From Polytrichum commune (lineage: Eukaryota; Streptophyta; Polytrichopsida; Polytrichales; Polytrichaceae): a stretch of DNA of 64,000 bases. The first letter of the stretch is position 1, and each line of letters begins with the position of its first letter. A program made the translations under genes and the position numbers. The stretch is from the NCBI GenBank assembly GCA_950295325.1, contig OX485804.1, positions 38,874,001-38,938,000 of the forward strand, given 5' to 3'. Of the stretch, positions 57,980 to 64,000 are shown piece after piece. The notes under the pieces are model-generated. The model did not search any database and was not told the origin of the DNA. It saw nothing but the letters and a program-made list of their open reading frames with translations.

Positions 57980-58437
57980 CTATTGGGATGATCGCTGGAT
58001 CAACTTTCCTTGCAAAAACACAACACAGTCACCCACCTTGCTGGGATCCCTGTTGCAAACCGCATGTCCCGTGAGTATTGGCAACATGCGTCGGAACATC
58101 GTGGTCCCAAGATGCCCCAACTTGCCATGCCATAGACCAACCTTGGTTGGAGAGATCACGGAGAAAACATAGCCCTTGGGATGTTTAATTGTGTCTCCAT
58201 TAGTAGAGCCCGTAGTGCTACTGGATATTCTCAAGTCATTGGCTCCGGCATGTGTGGTGGCAAGTGGAAGTAGCCCTTGCCTGAGCTCTAATGCTTGGTC
58301 CACATTTACCTTAGTGTAGATATGTATCTCATATTAGCCATTAGCTCCCGCATGCGTGGTGACAAGGAGACGTGACCCTTGCCTGAGCTCTAATGCTTCT
58401 TCATCATTCAACAACGCAGTGAGGATGTTGCAACCCT
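57980..58437 (-). pseudogene. Copia GAG-pre-integrase region
   Basis: Minus strand: CNILTALLNDEEALELRQG at the upstream end, then ATTHAGANDLRISSS, PTKVGLWHGKLGHLGTTM and FRRML. The LWHxKLGHLG motif is the zinc-binding GAG-pre-integrase signature. A segment of about 85 bp ('cttgcctgagctctaatgctt') is duplicated at 58275 and 58380. The upstream side is interrupted by the insertion at 58438-59374. Confidence 0.8.
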
Positions 58438-59374
58438 TGTTAGCCCCCCTTGACCATCTTGCCAATTTTCATTCCTAGCAAAGGTTACGAGCGCTAACCC
58501 TTCGCATTCCGCCATGCTAATGGTTAGCTCCTCTCACCCCGGACCTTATAGTTCATAGGAGGGAACCAACCCTCCTACTTTGCATTCGGGACTCACCCCT
58601 TAATCCGTAACCCATTTCTACATGTGGACTTTCATGGATGGAAGTCCAATCCTATGTTGATCATCGTATTGCCGGAGCAACACTACAACAACCCGAAGCA
58701 TACTAGGCAACTATGGCCTCACAATGGGCCAAAGCCCATGGACGCCGTGCCGTTCCGCCTCGGGTAGGTGAGGCCACACCACCTCACCCATATAAGCCTC
58801 TAGGACTCTACGCGGGGCCCCTACCCCACCGTCAAGAAACCTCTTGTCCCTCTACCAAGAGTTAGGGCCAAGTAGACATTTTCCCTTAGCCGCTGGGCCT
58901 AGAAGCCCCCAGCAGCTTCAGACCATCATAACTTCCTTGTATGATGTCTAATACTAACAAGCAACCACTCCATCTTCATCTACGCTTCACGTAGATGCCG
59001 ATGCACTCTTCAATTGCCACATTCGGGCAAGTATTGAGGAAGTTATGCCTGTTCGAACCTTGGCAGTCCCGGGAATCACTCCCAGGCACTGCTGTACCAG
59101 GGCGCTGTCCCGAGACAGCGCCCCACTCAAATTCTCATAACTCCTAGCTCACACCTCCGATTAAGGTGTTCTTGAGCATTCTAGAATCACCCCGCCATGA
59201 GCTACGCATAGCTCATGGCCTTACCCTCATGCCTCCTAGTCTCTGTGGGTGGGAGGCGTTCCCAACGCCCGGGGCCCTCATCCACACTAGGATCACTTGG
59301 GCCCTCTCACCAACAGCGCCACAAGTCCCGGGTGTCACTCCGGGGTCCCCCTTGTGCCCATGATGTTTCGGGCA
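58438..59374. mobile_element. GC-rich insertion in the copia element, candidate solo LTR
   Basis: 937 bp with TG...CA ends on both strands (TGTTAGCCCC ... TTTCGGGCA), no coding capacity and much higher GC than its host. Removing it joins the copia phrases GPLHEE and GCNILTALL, so the insertion point is clear. On the minus strand a TATA-like CTTATATGGG lies near 58787, as in an LTR promoter. It also has a GGGCGCTGTC/GACAGCGCCC hairpin at 59100-59124. The target duplication is unclear (at most 2-5 bp). Confidence 0.6.
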
Positions 59375-59788
59375 CTCCTCATGGAGAGGTCCACGACAGA
59401 GGACGTGGATTCCATTAGCCCTGAGATCCCAGTAGCTGATCAAGCTCCGGGGAGTTGTGGGAGATCAAATTGCATTTGTATACTGGAGGGGGGGGGGGGT
59501 CCTTCTAGGCAATACTATAGTTGCATGGCCCTCACGATATTTAAAATTTAGTCTTCCAGCAATTGAGGATGCATCATTCTCTTGCCAGGCATCAACTTCG
59601 TGGCTGGAAAATGTAATGTATTTTGGATTTCGTAAGATCGTATGCGTGGTAACACTTCCTAACAAGGTTATATCAGAGTTAGCCCTGGACTTATCCATGC
59701 TCACCATAAAGTTCTCGGGATCCACATTGTCTAGTGATGAAGCATCTAGCATGTGAGTTTCCCTTTGTCTAGATTTTAGACGCTGCAA
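59375..59788 (-). pseudogene. Copia aspartic protease remnant
   Basis: Minus strand: NFMVSMDKSRANSDI, then LLGSVTTHTILRNPKYITF, ATIVLPRRTPPPLQYTNAI, and after a stop APRSLISYWDLRANGIHV-like sequence. Copia proteases have a D-S-A/G-T-T motif at the catalytic site; here Asp is replaced (GSVTT), so the enzyme would be inactive. Confidence 0.82.
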
Positions 59789-59824
59789 CTTTTAATACAT
59801 TTTTACAAAATATTTTGGAGTTGT

Positions 59825-59866
59825 ACAATCTCTGGCTAAGTGTCCGAATCTACCGTAGCTATGACA
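59825..59866 (-). pseudogene. Gag CCHC zinc knuckle, mutated
   Basis: Minus strand reads CHSYGRFGHLARDC. The family pattern is C-x2-C-x4-H-x4-C; the second Cys is Tyr here, breaking zinc binding. It lies between gag and protease as expected for copia. Confidence 0.85.
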
Positions 59867-59989
59867 ATCACGAGTCCCATGCAATGATTTGAAATTACCC
59901 CAGAGTAAGGTTTCTTAGATGACTTATCTCTTGGTTTTGACAAAGACTGTCGAGGCTGGTTCTGCCTTGACTGCTGCCTCGTCTTTGTG

Positions 59990-60545
59990 CCTCGTGATTT
60001 TTGTGCCGTCATCTCCACAGTTTATGCTTCCTTCGTGGGTCTGGATTCTGCGTTCTGCAAAAGGAGCAGTTTTTACTTCTCCACAAGCAAAAGACAAGAC
60101 ATTAACTGTGAATACGTTTTGAATTTCCTGTTGTGGAACTGCTATGCTAGTTGGGCAGAAGCAGGAGGTCAAGTAGAGGGAGTCTTATCTATGAGTTCAT
60201 TATCTGTGATCTCCTCTCCATACAGTCGCAGTTGGGCTGTAATCCGGTGGAGTTCCGCGTTGAATGTCAAGAATCCTTAGATGAATCCAATCGTTGTGAG
60301 CATGGGAAGGAAGATGGTCTTCTCATGGAGAAACTTCGCTTCTAGCTATTTCCACAAGCTATGAGGATCGTCAACCTAGATATATTGCTGTCTAAGGGAA
60401 ACGTCCAGATGCCTCATCAGAATGAGAAACGCCTTCCATTTCGATGGTGCTAGGAGGTCTCATGGCGTTGGTGACTCCAGGGTGCCGTTTAATTCTTTAG
60501 CGCAAAGATACGACTTGGCGTCGATGCTCCACTCGAGTTTGTGTC
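59990..60545 (-). pseudogene. Copia gag remnant on the minus strand
   Basis: Minus strand from 60545: [42 protein letters not shown], stop, VDDPHSLW, stop, then LTFNAELHRITAQLRLYGEE. It matches the plus-strand gag piece at 60843-61156 where they overlap. The first part of gag is absent and replaced by an inverted segment. Confidence 0.8.
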
Positions 60546-61160
60546 TGCATTAATTATGTATTGTCTGTTTTGTGCAAGAGTCTGTATGATGTAGGAGTTT
60601 GTAGTACTGTTGCAACACGTTATCAGCACGAGTCTTTGATCTCATTCCTCTTGAATCTTACTTTTCCATACAACACCGTTTTTGTTTTTTTTGCTTTTGC
60701 ACAGTAACATACAACATTAATTTTGCATTGATGTTGCTGTTGCTACTACTGCTAGAGTTGATTACCGTTGTGATTGGTGCTCAGTCTCGCATTCTCGCTG
60801 CTCCCCTTCTTGTTTTGCTTTGCTTTGCTTTGCTACTCCTCATGGTGGAACCTTCATCAAAGCGACCCAAGGAGAGCAATACATGGATGCAACCCCTTTT
60901 GTTTGAAGCCTTGGAAGCAAATGGATGCAATTACCTCAAGTGGAGCATCGACGCCAAGTCATATCTCTGCGCTGAAGAATTAGATGGCACCCTAGAGTCA
61001 CCAACGCTTGGAGACCTCCCAACACCATCGAAATGGAAGGCGTTTCTCATTCCGAGGAGGCATCTAGACGTTTCCCTTAGACAACAATATATCCAGGTTG
61101 ATGATCCTCATAGCTTGTGGGAAGAGCTGGGAACGTGGTTTCACCACGAGAAATAGCAAA
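60541..61160 (+). pseudogene. Inverted copia 5' segment: LTR end, primer site, leader and gag start
   Basis: Inside the minus-strand element this piece runs on the plus strand. It comprises an LTR end ('tgtaggagtttgtagtactgttgcaaca', to 60616), the primer-site-like CGTTATCAGCACGAGTC, a leader, and gag from about 60843 (MVEPSSKRPKESNTW ... ANGCNYLKWSIDAKSYL ... DDPHSLWEEL). It ends at FHHEK near 61156. Its gag is better preserved than the minus-strand gag. The leader and LTR end are repeated in inverse orientation at 61157-61441. Confidence 0.85.
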
Positions 61161-61346
61161 GCAAGAAGGGGAGCAACGAGAATGTGAGACTGCATACCAA
61201 TTATGGCAGTAATCAACTCTAGCAGTAGTAGCAGCGAGAACAATAATGCATAATTAATGCTCTATGTTACTGCGAGAAAGCAAAAAAAAAGAAAAAAAAA
61301 GACGATGCTGTATGGAAAAATAAGATGCAAGAGGGATGAGATCAGA

Positions 61347-61363
61347 GACTTGTGCTGATAACG
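61347..61363 (-). other. Copia primer-binding-site-like sequence
   Basis: Directly internal to the 5' LTR the minus strand reads CGTTATCAGCACAAGTC, the position of a tRNA primer-binding site. The inverted segment carries the same sequence as CGTTATCAGCACGAGTC at 60617-60633. The tRNA partner was not determined. Confidence 0.6.
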
Positions 61364-61626
61364 TGTTGCGACAGTACTACAAACTCCTACATCAGACAAA
61401 CTCCTGCACAAAACAGACAGTACAAAACTAATGCAAACACAAACTATCTATGTGTATTTCTTTGTGTGTCAAATATGTGAGAAAGAGCTGCCTTTCATAG
61501 GCTAGGCGGGGGTTACAATGCTAGGTGATTTTTAGATCGTACTTAAGTAAACTGCTAGTTCTATATAGCATTGAAGCTAACTGCTAGTTAGTTTTTACTC
61601 CTATATGGTTAGCTTTTACTTTAACA
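61364..61626 (-). repeat. Copia 5' LTR
   Basis: 263 bp, TGTTAAAG ... CGCAACA on the minus strand. Matches 56881-57142 along its whole length with about 30 differences. Confidence 0.92.
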
Positions 61627-61794
61627 AAACAACATTTGGTTGAGGGCCTAGTCACATATGGCTTCACACTACACTTGAGGGTCGGTGACCACACTACATG
61701 ATTTTGGAGGTGTCTTGGGACAGCCTTTGGACACTTTCTTTTGGGCTCTCAGAATGTCATGGTGACGGCTCTTGGCTCGTGTGTGAAGTGGCCC

Positions 61795-63330
61795 CGAGTC
61801 TTCAACCCAAAATCGAGAGAAACTGTCGAAGCGATTTTGGTAGGCTGTCGAAGCAACTCCTTCGCAGCAAATATCTCTTCGTAAGCATGGCTTCGATCAA
61901 TACAGTCTCAGCCTGAGACCACATTCCATGATTGAGGCTGGCATGATGTTCGTGTCACGGTCACTTTTGCTGTTGATGCTGCCCTCTTTGTTCATCTTGC
62001 CATTTCCCATAAATTATATCGAAATCACACAACATCGAAATTTCATCAACTCGAGTACATTACATCAGCCTCCTTACAAATTTGCCAGTGTTTTTTTGGA
62101 AAATCCCCAACTGCTCCAACTGCCCATTATTGGCGGTTCTAACATAGAGCTACTAATGCCTGCACTTCTTGCCAAGAACCCAATTTCAGAGCCAACAACA
62201 ACAACAACAACAACAACATCGTAATAATAATAATAATAATGACAGCCGGTTTCTGTAACCTGCTGACCTCAGCTTCATGTCCGGGTGAAGAGAAGTGGAC
62301 AAAACAAAACCCTGCTATGTGAGCGTCACTCTTAAGAGTCTAAGACACACCGTAACTCATACGGATGCCAAAAAACAAAATTGGTGTAAGATGGAAGCTC
62401 GGAACTGGCAAGTGGCAAATAAACCCACGAGAAACTTAATAAATTCCATATACATACATCCAACCCTTCCTTCCTTTCGTGTGCAGTGTCAGGCTGCCGG
62501 TTCCATGCTTCTGTGATCGAATTAAAAGCAACATACAGCTGCCTGCCTGCCTGCCTGCACAGCCAATGCGGAAGAGTGGCAGGGAGCACTTGCTCTTTGC
62601 TTGTTGGCTGTCTGTCTGTCTGTCTGTCTGTCTGTCTGCACACAGAAGCAACACATCATACGAAAACGAGAACGAACTAACTAATTAAGTGAGCTTAAGA
62701 TACTTGGAGAAAAGCCTGAGCAAGGGAGGTGGAGGCGCGGCGCCACGAGAGTGCTCATAATTTAACCCCCGAGGCGGACGTTTTTGTGTCCGGTTTACTC
62801 ACCGTTGTCCGACAAACACCAACATACACTCCTCTTACGGTGTTGTAATCTTTCGACTGTCGACATACATGTGGATGGATCAATGTTTGTGTAGGCAATG
62901 TTAACAGTATAAAGGTTTTCATCGTGTACAATCATGTCTATCATAAGAGGTGTTGATTATTATTATTATTGTTATTGTTATTATTATTTAAGAGCTTCTG
63001 GATTGCACCGAAATGTTGTGGGCAGTTTTTCTTTGGCATTTTAGGGTTGAGTTGCTTGGCTCAGTTGACCTTCTCCTCCCTATTCTAAGCCTTTCATAGT
63101 GAAAGTTACTGGTCATTTTAAGTGGTCAAGCTGGATTTTCAAAGTGATTCCACTTGTTAACATGAAATTCAAGTCAATAGACCCAATTTGATCGACCCCT
63201 GGTAGGTTTTGTTTTTTCCAGATATATTTTTATCTTGTAAGGGAAGTTTGTTAAAGTTGTCAACTTTGACGGACATGATGGTCATGTCTCGTATTTGGGA
63301 GGGATTGGGATAACCCTGGGGCTACATGCT
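61795..63330. other. Low-copy-looking stretch with microsatellites
   Basis: No gene recognised. Simple repeats: (ACA)n at 62197-62219, (TAA)n at 62222-62240, (CTGC)n near 62540-62558, (CTGT)n at 62609-62638 and (TTA)n near 62957-62990. Open frames at 62332-62688 on both strands arise from the tetranucleotide tracts. It could be the 3' part of an unseen gene beyond the window, but no exon supports this. Confidence 0.35.
62609..62638. repeat. (CTGT)n microsatellite
   Basis: About seven uninterrupted CTGT units. A (CTGC)n tract lies about 60 bases upstream. Confidence 0.95.
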
Positions 63331-63640
63331 TAATATATAGGCATAAGAATCTTGTGTTTTAGAATTTCATGGCAGATTTCTACTATATCCAAAAAAAAAA
63401 TTTACTTTTTTGAGTTTTTGATTTTTTTAATCTCCTCCTACACATTTGCAAGTACCTCAAAAAATTTGAAGACCTCCCCAAAAAATGGTTAATATATAGG
63501 CATAAGAATCTTGTGTTTAAGAATTTCATGGCAGATTTCTACTATATCCAAATTGGTTTTTGAATTTTTTTAATCTCCTCCTACACATTTGCAAGTACTT
63601 CAAAAATTTGAAGACCTCCCCAAAAAAGGCTTCAATGTCA
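63331..63640. repeat. 159-bp tandem duplication
   Basis: Units start TAATATATAGGCATAAGAAT at 63331 and 63490 and share 'aatttcatggcagatttctactatatcc', 'tctcctcctacacatttgcaagtac' and 'gaagacctccccaaaaaa'. The first unit has a longer A/T tract. The 64-codon frame starting at 63560 is not supported as a gene. Confidence 0.9.
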
Positions 63641-64000
63641 AAAAATGGTCCACTTCAGACATGTCTACCTTACTGGGAATCGCAATGGGAAGTGAGGTTT
63701 GGATTTTTTGTTTTTATTTTGCTTAAAGTACACTCCTTGCCACTTCCATGTTGAGCCAAATGTTGCTTAATTTGGACGTTTAGTCACCACAAATAGGCAA
63801 TTCGAGAAACTGGTCCAATTGTTAAGTTATGGGATTATTCTTTAAGTTTCAAGAAAGGATAGGGGCAACCACATTTGATCTAGTTTTAGTCCGAGGGATA
63901 TGAAAGTCTGAAGTGATTTTAAAGCACATAGAAGGTCACTAAGACTTGGAGGAGGAGGAAAACTTTTGTGCCTATACAAAGATACAAAAGAAATCAATAT
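63641..64000. other. Non-genic right edge
   Basis: No gene or repeat recognised in the last 360 bases. Confidence 0.4.

Larger units (their letters stand above)
56881..61626 (-). mobile_element. Ty1/copia LTR retrotransposon, decayed and rearranged
   Basis: Direct repeats of 262 and 263 bp (56881-57142, 61364-61626) are the LTRs. On the minus strand they run TGTTAAAG... to ...GCAACA. Flanks AAATA (56876-56880) and AAACA (61627-61631) form a 5-bp duplication with one change. Read on the minus strand the order is gag, zinc knuckle, protease, GAG-pre-integrase, integrase start, RNase H: the copia order. Reverse transcriptase is deleted. All domains carry stops or frameshifts. About 30 LTR differences counted by eye indicate an old insertion. 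Confidence 0.9.
56543..61794 (+). mobile_element. MITE family A split by a copia element
   Basis: The left part (56543-56880) starts GAGCCACTTCACACATGAG and runs to 'aattcattgaaata'; the right part (61627-61794) continues 'acatttggttgaggg' and ends CTCGTGTGTGAAGTGGCCC. Intact copies read 'gaaatagcatttgg' at this point, so the copia insertion site is exact. The Mutator-like element abuts the left end. Confidence 0.88.

Noticed and set aside
60728-60842. Leu-rich N-terminal extension of the plus-strand copia gag frame (signal-peptide-like)
   Set aside because: It is the copia leader read through from an upstream ATG; gag homology begins at the Met near 60843.
62332-62688. Overlapping frames rich in Cys/Leu/Ser or Arg/Gln/Thr/Asp
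   Set aside because: Products of (CTGT)n and (CTGC)n microsatellites read in several frames.
1-64000. CRISPR arrays, rRNA genes, bacterial-type operons or ribosome binding sites
   Set aside because: None seen. The direct repeats present are long tandem duplications or transposon ends, not short regularly spaced repeats, and the gene content is eukaryotic.

Overview
This is a plant nuclear window dominated by transposable elements, with one convincing host gene. The gene encodes a plant-specific DUF688-type protein. The rest is a layered set of small DNA transposons (MITEs), fold-back elements, one Mutator-like element, two hAT relics, a decayed Ty1/copia retrotransposon and a tRNA-derived SINE candidate. 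One gene in 64 kb and the many repeats suggest a large, gene-poor land-plant genome. The species cannot be named from the sequence; a lycophyte, fern, bryophyte or gymnosperm is as plausible as a flowering plant.

Layout. 1-8.3 kb: decayed dispersed repeats, one TIR element (2158-2543) and a broken hAT dimerisation exon (4193-4550). 8.3-13 kb: the DUF688 gene on the minus strand, read as three exons with two short GT-AG introns, and its 5' flank. 13-17 kb: tandem repeat, SINE candidate, dispersed repeats. 16.8-24 kb: members of MITE families A to D, two of them with tandem duplications that include a MITE end plus flanking DNA. 24-42 kb: more copies (families A, B, C, D, H, K, L) separated by unassigned AT-rich DNA. 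42.5-47.8 kb: interleaved inverted repeats, a hAT element with a perfect 8-bp target duplication, a palindromic element, and families A, B, J, M. 48-54.5 kb: hairpins and TIR elements. 54.9-61.8 kb: a nested complex in which a Mutator-like element with near-identical long TIRs sits on the edge of a family A MITE, and that MITE is split by a copia element that is itself split by a GC-rich insertion and partly folded back on itself. 61.8-64 kb: low-copy-looking DNA with microsatellites and a 159-bp tandem duplication.

Function. There is no operon-like or multi-gene system here. The elements relate to each other by nesting and by shared transposition chemistry: several families have GG(G)CC-like TIRs and 3-bp TTA/TAA duplications (PIF/Harbinger-like), yet no matching transposase is visible, so they must have been moved in trans. 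Family letters A to M are labels used only in this annotation. Repeat families were assigned by eye; all need alignment to confirm.
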